From DATKFM01 sp963851215 (GTDB lineage Bacteria; Pseudomonadota; Alphaproteobacteria; Dongiales; Dongiaceae), in NCBI GenBank assembly GCA_963851215.1, contig CAWKOG010000014.1, positions 404,972 to 468,971 on the forward strand: a stretch of 64,000 nt of DNA, written 5' to 3'. This document shows, one piece after another, positions 56,380-64,000 of this stretch. Position 1 is the stretch's first letter; each line of letters begins with the position of its first letter. The notes beneath the pieces were generated by a model, which made no database searches, was not told the DNA's origin, and worked only from the letters and a program-made list of their open reading frames with translations. The position numbers were made by a program, and so were the translations under genes.

Positions 56380-57657
56380 ATGGCGGCGGAACCAGGCGAC
56401 TCACAAAGCGTACGGTTGATGCTCTAAGGTCGGGTGAAACGGCTTGGGACGGCGGTGATGGCGGCGTGGGAAAGGCTTCGGCGTGCGGCGCCAGCGGCGC
56501 GACCGCATTTATATGCTCAAGTACCGTATTGGCGGCCGGCAGCGATGGTACGTGATCGGCCCGCATGGCTCGCCTTGGACCGTAGAGGGGGCACGAAAGG
56601 AAGCCCGGCGGTTGCTCGGCCAAGTCGCTGAGCGGAGTGACCCTGCCGCCAAGCGGGCGCAGACAAAGGCTGCAGGCAGCGTCAGGGAGCTATGCGATCT
56701 GTACCTTGCCGAGGCGCCGACGCGCATTTTGCGGAAAACCGGACAGCCGAAAAAGGCTTCGAGCTTTGGCCACAGACGCCGGCCGCATCGAACGACATAT
56801 CAAGCCGCTTCTGGGTCGGATGCCGGTAGCTGCTTACTCGAGCAGGATGTGGAGAGTTTCCTTGCCGACATGGCCGCCGGAAAGACGGCAGCGGATGTAA
56901 AAACGGGGCCACGTGGCCGAGCCGTTGTCGAGGGTGGCGAGGGTGCCGCGACCCGAACGGTTGGCCTTCTTGGTGGCATCTTCGCCTATGCCGCCGAGAA
57001 GGGTATGCGGCACGACAATCCCGTCCGGGGCGTCACCCGGTACAAGGACCGGTCCAGCAAACGCTATTTGTCGGCGGCGGAATTGGCAAAGCTGGGGGAA
57101 GCACTGGCCACGGCGGATCGAGATGGTGAGAATGCGACCGCCACGGCGGCGGTACGCCTCTTGATTCTAACTGGTTGCCGCAAGTCGGAGATCCTCGCTG
57201 CCCGGCGAGAGTGGGTGGATGCGGAACACGGCTATCTGCATTTACCCGACAGCAAGACGGGCCAAAAGCTCGTCCCGCTTGGTGCGCCAGCATTGGCTGT
57301 CATCGCAGAATTGCCGCAAGTGAAGGGAAACCCGTACCTATTGCCCGGCGAAAAGAAGAACATGCACTTCGTCGGGTTGCCAAAGGCTTGGGACCGCATC
57401 AAGAGGCGCGCTGGCCTCAATGATGTGCGCCTGCATGATCTTCGCCATGCCTTCGCCAGCGTTGGTGCAAGCGGCGGCACTAGCCTTCTGGTCATCGGTG
57501 CCCTATTGGGTCACCGAGATACCAAGCGACTCAGCGTTATGCACATCTGCAAGATGACCCGGTGCGCGCCGCCGCCAATCGAATTTCCGGCACGATTGAT
57601 GCCGCAATGAAAGGCAAGCCGGCGGCAAGCGTGGTACGCTTGAAAGGACGCAAGTAA
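56380..57657 (+). pseudogene. Second tyrosine recombinase, frameshifted
   Basis: A P4-type island integrase in pieces: RRLTKRTVDALRSGETAWDG in one frame; RDRIYMLKYRIGGRQRWYV in the next; ATDAGRIERHIKPLLGR in a third; then DMAAGKTAADVKTGPRGRAV to RLHDLRHAFASVGA. The active-site Arg (LTGCRKSEIL) and HDLRH are in the long frame (56483-57610). The catalytic Tyr (TQRYAHLQDD) is in another, ending at 57657. Shifts fall near 56475, 56765, 56845 and 57530. Unless these are base errors, the enzyme is dead. It points at the tRNA-Leu fragment 121 bases on. Confidence 0.8.
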
Positions 57658-57778
57658 GCTCGTCCATGACGGCTTGCGGGCAATGAGCAGACGCTTCAAG
57701 CACCTGCGATGAACGGCCGCTTATGACCCAAAGCGGACTAAGCGGGTCCTCGTGCGAGATCCACGAGTCATCAAATGC

Positions 57779-57841
57779 AAGGGCCTTAAAATCCCTTGGC
57801 TGGCAACGGCCATGCCGGTTCGAGTCCGGCAGCGGGCACCA
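57779..57841 (+). repeat. tRNA-Leu(TAA) 3' fragment, attachment scar
   Basis: Anticodon loop CTTAAAA, variable arm (TTGGCTGGCAACGGCCA), T arm GCCGG-TTCGAGT-CCGGC and CCA end are present. The 5' half of the tRNA is missing. Lying just past an integrase gene, it is most simply the attachment site of that element. Differs in sequence from the tRNA at 13892. Confidence 0.75.
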
Positions 57842-58220
57842 ATAAAATCAATAAATTACAGTGAATTTCGTCGGTCGCTCAGATCGCCTTTGTGATGTCG
57901 TGTAGGCTATGTGTAGGCAGGGGTATCGAGGTAGCCCTCACCGGTGGCGGCCCCTCGTTTCGTGGTTAACGGTTGATCAATGGAATTCTGGTGAATTGGA
58001 GCTGCCGGTTGGCATTGCCGGCAAGGCGACTCCTGCCCAGTTGATCGCCACTAGGTATGGCCAGGGATTGCGTTGACGCAACTTCACAATCCCTGACCTG
58101 CCTTGGCGCCATATGATGGCGCGCCGTCTCCCAGCCGCACCGTATTCAGAAGCTTGCATACCGCAGGCCGGGCCCGGGAGTCTAGGTCAAGCCCGTTACC
58201 GCGCGACATGGCAGCCGCGC
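57842..58220. other. Gap of about 380 bases
   Basis: No gene supported. The plus strand has short frames without family character. Confidence 0.4.
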
Positions 58221-58424
58221 CTAGTGCTGGTTCTCTCCTTCATGAGGCTTCACCGCCTGGATTCGTCTCAGCACCGCGATTACGCGAATCCACGTTGCTG
58301 CGCCTTCTATGTCCCCAAGGGATTGCAGATCTTCAGCTCGCGTCACAGCCTCAAGCTGCGCATCCGAACCATACCGTTTGATCATTGCGGCGGCCGACCG
58401 CCAGATGTCCTGTTCGGGGAGCAT
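58221..58424 (-). CDS. Small hypothetical protein (DIWRSA type)
   Basis: 67 residues from the ATG at 58424 (MLPEQDIWRSAAAMIKRYGS), helical, with VTRAEDLQSLGDIEGAATWI. I recognise this as a short protein repeated in many Bradyrhizobium genomes; no function known. Weak ribosome site. Confidence 0.6.
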   Translation of the reverse strand: MLPEQDIWRSAAAMIKRYGSDAQLEAVTRAEDLQSLGDIEGAATWIRVIAVLRRIQAVKPHEGENQH

Positions 58425-58661
58425 GACTGGCAGGGTAGCTCTCGACGAACAGACTGAATAGGTCAGCCGAGCGTGCCGAGCATGGATTCTTATTGCAGTC
58501 AGGAATAGTCTACCGAGCGGCGCGATACGTCTACGGTGGCTGAAACGGCCATAGCGCTGGCGATGCTGCAATCAAACCCGGCCAAGAAGATGGGGGCCTA
58601 CAAGGTCAGCACTCGGATCAATTCGCCGAAGAACAACGATGCGGCGGTTACGGAGCCGGTA

Positions 58662-58850
58662 TCATAACGGCCACTTGGGTGCTGCCGGTAAGGTTGAGGC
58701 CTTCCGCTCAGCGGCCTTCCAGTGCGCAAGTCGATACGCGTCGACAACGGCAACACTTGATTCCTGCTGCTCTAAAGTCAGGGTTTTCCACCAACGTGCA
58801 CACGCATTGAAGTAATCCCGTTCCGGAGATGGCGTCAGAACGCCTCCAGC
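58662..58850 (-). pseudogene. Small hypothetical gene, start not evident
   Basis: Frame RDYFNACARWWKTLTLEQQE then SSVAVVDAYRLAHWKAAERK to a TGA at 58662. It is a paralogue of the 41-residue frame at 33492-33617. No ATG, GTG or TTG with a ribosome site is seen upstream before a stop, so it may be truncated. Confidence 0.4.
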
Positions 58851-59143
58851 ATTGATTCAGTCAAGCTTGGATCTTGTCCCTTGGATCATTGGACAACTTC
58901 GCTGAAAGTTTCGGCATGACGTTCGTCTCGTCACCGTTATGCCGACGCCTTGACCCGCCAACAATACTCCGAACTGAACATCGCACTCGATGAAATTCGG
59001 GTACTTGTACGAAACCGCACAAAGAAAACCGCGAAGGCTCTTGACGCCCAAATCGAACGGCGGAATTAATTTTCGTAACATCAATCGTGTTAGGGATTAT
59101 TCCTCGCAAAGGGAGCGCGACCGCCACGCCGCGGGAGGGAAAC

Positions 59144-59335
59144 ATGATTTCCGCATGCCCTAAGTGCTATACCAGCGCCTTTAAGATTTTTCACGACAGT
59201 GTCGGACGGCCGGTAGCGAAATGTGTTCAGTGCGGCACAGAAACGCCGTTTACAAAGACCGCTTCTAGCGCAACGCCGCTCAGTCAGCAGCCTGCAGAAC
59301 AACACACGCCAGACCTAGGTATTTTGAAGAACTGA
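59144..59335 (+). CDS. Small zinc-ribbon protein
   Basis: 63 residues, GGGAGGG before the ATG. CPKC and CVQC pairs about 25 residues apart, with YTSAFKIFHDSVGRPVAKC between and through, match the protein at 27125-27316. Likely paralogue. Function unknown. Confidence 0.65.
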   Translation: MISACPKCYTSAFKIFHDSVGRPVAKCVQCGTETPFTKTASSATPLSQQPAEQHTPDLGILKN

Positions 59336-59530
59336 CGCCGATTGCAGATCGGCGCAGCGCTCACTCGTTGCGTATCTACTGCCAGCGCTTGCCAATGCGT
59401 GGGGCGAGGCGGTGTAGTCCGGTTGGATAACGCGGCTGTCTCGCTATTCGACGAGGTAGAGCCACGCCTCCACCTTCCTGTGACCACCGCCAGCGGCTGC
59501 CTGCTATCTGCGGAAGGCTAGGGGTCGGTT

Positions 59531-59830
59531 TCAATTCCTCATGTCATAGGCGGCCCCGGCTCTTATCTTCTCCTGCCGTTCATCTTCCCTGATCAAGGCT
59601 GGGTCAATTGGTTGATCAGCTATGGGAAGCGGGATCATTCGATGGCCGAAGATACGGACCGGGTGCAAAGCCCTATTTGGACACACAGCCACTACACCGG
59701 CGCCCAGGCAGTAGGAGCACTCACGGTGAAATACCAGCCAGGATCTAGTTTCCCGAGATCCACAACATTCAGGGCACGCCTCTAGGGAGAACGGCGTTTT
59801 GCATGTTCTACATTTTCCGAGAGCGGCCAT
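59531..59830 (-). CDS. Zinc-ribbon hypothetical protein
   Basis: 99 residues from the ATG at 59830, with GGGAGG upstream. Three cysteine pairs (CRTC, CPEC, CSYC) in the first 55 residues suggest one or two metal sites; then a short polar tail. Not recognised further. Confidence 0.65.
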   Translation of the reverse strand: MAALGKCRTCKTPFSLEACPECCGSRETRSWLVFHRECSYCLGAGVVAVCPNRALHPVRIFGHRMIPLPIADQPIDPALIREDERQEKIRAGAAYDMRN

Positions 59831-60202
59831 TGCAACCTCCCAATTAAGGGGGTGGCGCATCCCCGCACAGGCGTGCAGGCTCGCGCAATAAAATGCTCAA
59901 TTGAAATATTGCTGCATCCTGCACGGTGGGCGACCCGTGTCGGTGACAAATGTCACGCTGGCTATAAACTTTCGCTGGGTATGGGAGTAACTCAGCCCGG
60001 ACGGAGAATTGGCAGGCAACCGGAGAGGAGCGGCCGGCGGTCAAAGCCGGCCACAGTTGCAAATACTATCCCGCAGATGTTGGCGCCGCTGTTTGCCCAG
60101 CGAGGTCAGTTGCAACTTGCCGATTCCGACGAGTCGCTTCCGCCGGGAACCGGCGCTCCTTCCCGTCGTTATCCTGGATGCAAGCTCCGCAAGGCATTCG
60201 CG

Positions 60203-61077
60203 ATGGAAACGCCGGCTCCCCTGATCAAACAGCTCCTGTCCTGGCAGTTCCTGAAAGTCGCAATCGTCAGTTGGCTCAACGATCGCTGCCTCTCGATGGG
60301 CGCGGCGATCGCCTACTATGCCGCCTTCTCGCTGGCGCCCTTGCTCATCCTGGTGATCGCCGTCGCCGCGCTGGCCTTCGGCGGGAGGCCGCGCAAGGGG
60401 CGATCGTCGGACAGCTCGGCGCCCTGATAGGGCCTGAGGGAGAGGCGGCGCTAGTGGCCCTGATCGAAAATGCCAGCCGTTCCGGTTCCGGCGGCCTGGT
60501 CGCCAACATCATCGGCGTCGGCGCCCTGCTGCTCGCCGCGACCGGCGCCGTGGGCGAGATCCAATCCTCGCTGAACGTCATCTGGAAAACCGCGCCCTCG
60601 AAGGAAAGCACGGTCCGTGCCTTCCTGCGCCGCAAGATTCTCAGCTACTCCTTCGTCGTGGTCATGGGATTCCTGCTGATGACCTCGCTGGTCGTCAGCG
60701 CGGCCCTGGCGGCGGCCGGCGGCCATCTCGCGGCCTATGTCCCCGGGCTTGATGTCATCCTCCAGATCGTGAATTTCATCGTCTCGCTCGCCGTCGTGAC
60801 GGCGATTTTCGCCACGGTGTACAAGATCCTGCCGGACACGCCGATCGCCTGGCGGGATGTCTGGCTGGGCGCGATCGTCGCGGGCCTGCTCTTCACCTTC
60901 GGCAAGATCCTGATCGGCGCCTATATCGGCAGCAGCGCCATCGCCTCAACCTATGGCGCGGCCGCTGCCTTGGTGATCATCCTGCTCTGGGTCTACTACA
61001 CCTCCCAGATCCTCCTCTTCGGCGCCGAGCTGGCCCACGAACATGCGGAGCGCCGGCTGACGAAAAACACCCCTTAA
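60203..61077 (+). pseudogene. YihY/BrkB family membrane protein, one frameshift
   Basis: The start (METPAPLIKQLLSWQFLKVA) and first helix (SMGAAIAYYAAFSLAPLLIL) are in one frame that ends at 60427. From about 60382 the protein continues in another frame (REAAQGAIVGQLGALIGPEG, FVVVMGFLLMTSLVVSAAL, WRDVWLGAIVAGLLFTFGK, YGAAAALVIILLWVYYTSQI). One base change joins them into about 291 residues with six helices, normal for this family. Inner membrane; the biochemical role is not settled. Confidence 0.85.
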
Positions 61078-61107
61078 CGTCGCCGGCAATATGAAATGAG
61101 GTGAATC

Positions 61108-61584
61108 ATGTTCGCGCTGTCCGAGCCCTGGTGGGAGCTGCTGATCCGTGGCGCCGCCGTGTATTTGATGGTGCTTGTTCTGCTTCGCCTGACGGGCAAG
61201 CGCCAGGTCGGCGAATTCACCCCGTTCGACCTGGTGCTTCTGCTGCTCATCAGCGAAGGCGCATCGAATGCGCTCCGGGCCGGCGACCACTCGATTACCG
61301 GCGCCTTCCTGGTGATTGCCGTCATGCTGGCCATCAACTGGGCCTTGGGAAAGCTCGGCATCTATTCGAAGCGGGTCGAGCGGCTGATCGAAGGGCGCCC
61401 GCGCTTCCTGATCCGCGACGGGCGCGTCGATTATCGATCCCTCCGCAAGGAATCGATCACCCACAGCGATTTGCTGATGTCGCTGCGCGCACACCAATGC
61501 TTCTCGCCCCGTGAAGCCGCCTATGCGGTGCTTGAAACCGACGGCACGATCTCTGTCTGCAAAAGACAGGATCACCGCCGCTAG
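61108..61584 (+). CDS. DUF421 (YetF-type) membrane protein
   Basis: 158 residues, GAGGTG before the ATG. Three N-terminal helices (LIRGAAVYLMVLVLLRLTGK, FDLVLLLLISEGASNALRAG, FLVIAVMLAINWALGKLG) and the soluble domain with RPRFLIRDGRVDYRSLRKES are typical. Follows the YihY gene by 30 bases, probably the same transcript. Function unknown. Confidence 0.85.
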   Translation: MFALSEPWWELLIRGAAVYLMVLVLLRLTGKRQVGEFTPFDLVLLLLISEGASNALRAGDHSITGAFLVIAVMLAINWALGKLGIYSKRVERLIEGRPRFLIRDGRVDYRSLRKESITHSDLLMSLRAHQCFSPREAAYAVLETDGTISVCKRQDHRR

Positions 61585-61594
61585 CGCGCTCGGC

Positions 61595-62656
61595 TCAGCC
61601 GCCGCCGTAGCCGCCGATGATCGGCAGGATCTCGCCGGTGATGTAGCTGGACATCTGGGGCGAGGCGAGGAAGACGAAGGCCGGCGCGATCTCCTCGGGC
61701 TGGGCCGGGCGCTTCATCGGCGTCTTCGCGCCGAACTGGGCGACCTCTGTCGGCCTGCTTGTCGGCGGGGTTCAGCGGCGTCCAGACCGGGCCCGGCGCG
61801 ACCGCGTTCACGCGGATGCCGCGCTGCGACAGATGCGCTGCCCAGCGAGCGGGTGAAGGCGTGGATGCCGCCCTTGGTCATCGAATAGTCGAGCAGGTTC
61901 TTGCTGCCCATCGATGCCGGTGACCGAGCCGGTCATGACGATCGAGCGCGCCCGCGCTTCATGTGCGGCACCGCCGCCTTCGCCATGTGGAAATAGCCGT
62001 AGAGGTTGGTCTTCAGCGTGCGGTCGAAATGCTCGTCGGTCAGGTCCTCGAAGCGCGTCGACATGCTCCTGGAAGGCGGCGTTGTTGACCAGGACGTCGA
62101 GCCGGCCGAATTCGCTTCAGCGTCTGCGCCGACCGCGGCTTCTGCAGAAGCGCGGATCGGCCACGTCGCCCGGCATCACGATGCAGCGGCGGCCCTCGGC
62201 CTCGACGGCGCGCTTGCGTGTCCTTCGGCGTCCTCGTCCTCGTCCAGATAGGCGATGGCGACGTCGCGCCCTCGCGCGCGAACAGCACGGCGACGGCGCG
62301 GCCGATGCCGGAGTCGCCGCCGGTGATCATCGCGACCATGTCCTTCAGCTTCTCCGAGCCCTTGTAGTAGGGCGCGTCATACATGGGCGCCGGGCGCAGC
62401 TCGGCCTCGCGCCGGGCTTGGTCTGATGCTGCCTGGGGAAGGGCGGCGCCGGATATTCCCGGGCGCCGGCTTGAACCGCGCCGGACGCGTTGCCCGCTTT
62501 CGACCGCGCCGTCTTTCGTTGCTTGCGATCGATCCGCGCCTGTATCTTCCGTTGATCCTCGGCGGTCTGTGCCGCGGCCTTGGCGAAGGACCGCGTTGCC
62601 TGGCGGGACGCACCGTTTCCAGCTGGGGGTATTGCCGCTTTTGTGCTCTGGCTCAT
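61595..62656 (-). pseudogene. Short-chain dehydrogenase/reductase (general-stress type), about ten frameshifts
   Basis: Start MSQSTKAAIPPAGNGASRQA, then in successive frames MYDAPYYKGSEKLKDMVAMI, TGGDSGIGRAVAVLFAREGA (NAD(P)-binding), VAIAYLDEDED, RRCIVMPGDVADPRFC, LVNNAAFQEHVDA, AIV/SIVMTGSVTGID, KNLLDYSMTKGGIHAFTRSL (catalytic Tyr and Lys), INAVAPGPVWTPLNP-like and SSYITGEILPIIGGYGGG. The order matches the long SDR proteins of the YghA/GsP39 group. Nearly all shifts are single-base insertions, and amino-acid similarity is high between them, which points to base errors or very recent decay. Confidence 0.8.
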
Positions 62657-62721
62657 GTAAGTATGTCCGAATGAGAGATCGTCAAATTCGCGTGCATCCA
62701 CAGTTCTGAATTGCCACAACT

Positions 62722-62878
62722 TTAAGCGCCGTCAGTCGCCGGACCCTCATCCAATTGCTCTCGCAGCGCAGCATCGTCCGGTGGCGGCTGTTTGCATTGG
62801 GAGCAAAGGACTATTGTGTCGCCGTTGACATCCACATATGCGACGACGGCGCCCTGGCAATAAGGGCAAGCGCTCCAT
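62722..62878 (-). pseudogene. Small zinc-ribbon gene, frameshifted at its start
   Basis: AAGGAGG stands at ideal spacing before the ATG at 62878. One base later the frame that makes sense begins: SACPYCQGAVVAYVDVNGDT, IVLCSQCKQPPPDDAALREQ, ending at 62722. CPYC and CSQC form a zinc ribbon. An extra G after the ATG explains the shift. Confidence 0.5.
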
Positions 62879-63386
62879 GCGTACCTCCTTAGTCGCCTAA
62901 GACTAAACTCCGGGCCGACCTAGCTGTTCCCAATTGAGTGCAAAGCGGGATATCGTCACCGTTGGAATTAGGGGAGGTAATGACCGCTGTTGGCACATTC
63001 CGGACGTACCGCGCGCCGCGATTGTTGGCCGCTTATGGCTAAAGAGCGGACCCCGCAGACCGCATTCTCGAATGGCAGCTATGTGCCAGAAGCGGTCATT
63101 CGGTCATCAGCTCGCCCAAAAGATGCTGCGTGGTACAAAAGATTTCCACTTACAGAGTAAGCACGCCGGTCACTAAATCGAAGAGCTAACGACGTTACAG
63201 TGCAGAAGCTGCCCTTACCACTGTTGTCACTGAGTTGACACAGATCGCCTCTCGTAAGAGAGGAGAGGAGAAGAAACGTAAGATCAGAAAGGGCGAAGCA
63301 GGTACGAGTTGCCACGTACCCGACGATCGTATTGCAACCCGAGCATAGCATTCTAGACCAATTTAGCTTTTACGAGAAGATGACTG
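62879..63386. other. Gap of about 510 bases
   Basis: No gene supported. Near 63020-63100 there are weak matches to the dispersed repeat (GGCCGCTTATGGCTAAAGAG, TGTGCCAGAAGCGG). Confidence 0.35.
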
Positions 63387-64000
63387 ATGGAAGATAGCAC
63401 GATCACCAGGGTCATCGTCCTTGACATCGGAACACACAAGGCGGAGGAGGCCCGAGTTGTTAGCGATCGATCGATTAAATTCACGGCAAAAATTTTTCTA
63501 AGTCTGGCAAAACAGTTCAGAGGAAGGCCTGCTGCCTTCCGTCACTTCAAAGAAATTCAAGCTGCCAGAAAACGATTGAAGGAAACCGAATTCGCCTATT
63601 GTTTTGTTGAGCCCATCCTTCATCGAGAAACTCTACGGGCATTGAGTTTCATCAAGACTTTCATCCTCATCCGTGGAGTATGTAGCCAAAACCCCTCTGG
63701 ACCCGAGGTGCTTAGACTCGCTCAAATAGCCTAGGACATTCGATCATTGCAACTAAACCAAATTTAACCACACGCAAGCTGGCGACCTGGAACTTCAATT
63801 TTCAAAGCTTGCTTGATTGGGTTAACTCAAATCTGCGTCACACGGATCAGGATATTCTGATCCTTCGAATGAATGCGGAGGGCGTAGAAAAGGAAATTAT
63901 TGACGCCTTCAAGCAGCTGGGCCGGCGGCGACATCGCGTGGCTGCTGTTTTTGGTTCGCTTGGCGACATCAAAAAGTGTTTCGGTGCCGAAGCATACGGG
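63387..64000 (+). pseudogene. FkbM-like methyltransferase, frameshifted and cut by the window edge
   Basis: The start MEDSTITRVIVLDIGTHKAE has an SAM-binding-like LDIGTHKAEE. This frame stops at 63734. From about 63715 another frame continues: RSNSLGHSIIATKPNLTTRK, LATWNFNFQSLLDWVNSNLR, ILILRMNAEGVEKEIIDAFK, which is the FkbM pattern (LRMNxEGxE). It runs off the right edge. One base shift joins the two. GC is lower than in the rest of the window, hinting at transfer. Confidence 0.55.

Overview
The window reads as DNA from a GC-rich alphaproteobacterium, most likely a Bradyrhizobium-like member of the Hyphomicrobiales. This is an inference from the gene families: HWE-type histidine kinase, cyclic beta-1,2-glucan synthase, phasins, an extra groESL, HdeD, many small two-CxxC proteins, and a dispersed intergenic repeat of the kind I associate with Bradyrhizobium. 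No species can be fixed from the sequence alone.

Layout. (1) 1-11.4 kb looks like chromosomal backbone: a large HAMP-repeat hybrid kinase broken by an in-frame TAG, a second hybrid HWE kinase, a leftward glycosyltransferase / glycogen-debranching pair (the second frameshifted), and a divergent HAD-phosphatase/P-loop ATPase fusion. (2) 11.4-56.2 kb is bracketed by a perfect 57-bp direct repeat made of the 3' part of a tRNA-Arg(CCG) gene. A tyrosine recombinase and an excisionase-like gene lie inside the left copy. A primase/helicase-like ATPase lies inside the right copy, next to an iteron-like array with an AT-rich palindrome. This is best read as an integrated element of about 44.8 kb. (3) 56.2-57.8 kb holds a second, frameshifted integrase followed by a tRNA-Leu 3' fragment, the scar of another integration. 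(4) 57.8-64 kb returns to small hypothetical genes, a YihY-like membrane protein, a DUF421 protein, a badly frameshifted SDR gene and the start of an FkbM-like gene running off the right edge.

The element carries much envelope and stress cargo: a large RTX-like repeat protein, a Sel1-repeat protein, an asparagine-synthase-like enzyme, two phasins, HdeD, a Crp/Fnr regulator, Hsp20 with a possible RNA thermometer, an orphan MreB, a tyrosine phosphatase, groES-groEL, an ECF sigma factor, an AsmA-like protein and a full-length but frameshifted cyclic glucan synthase. Many very small genes, several with two CxxC pairs, fill the gaps. Together they suggest a stress-tolerance and envelope-maintenance island rather than a metabolic or symbiosis island.

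Many genes are interrupted by single-base shifts while the protein signal continues cleanly in the next frame (debranching enzyme, glucan synthase x7, integrase 2, YihY, SDR x about 10, several small genes). Either the DNA is recently decayed or the assembly holds indel errors; reads would decide. I saw no CRISPR array, rRNA gene or intact transposase.
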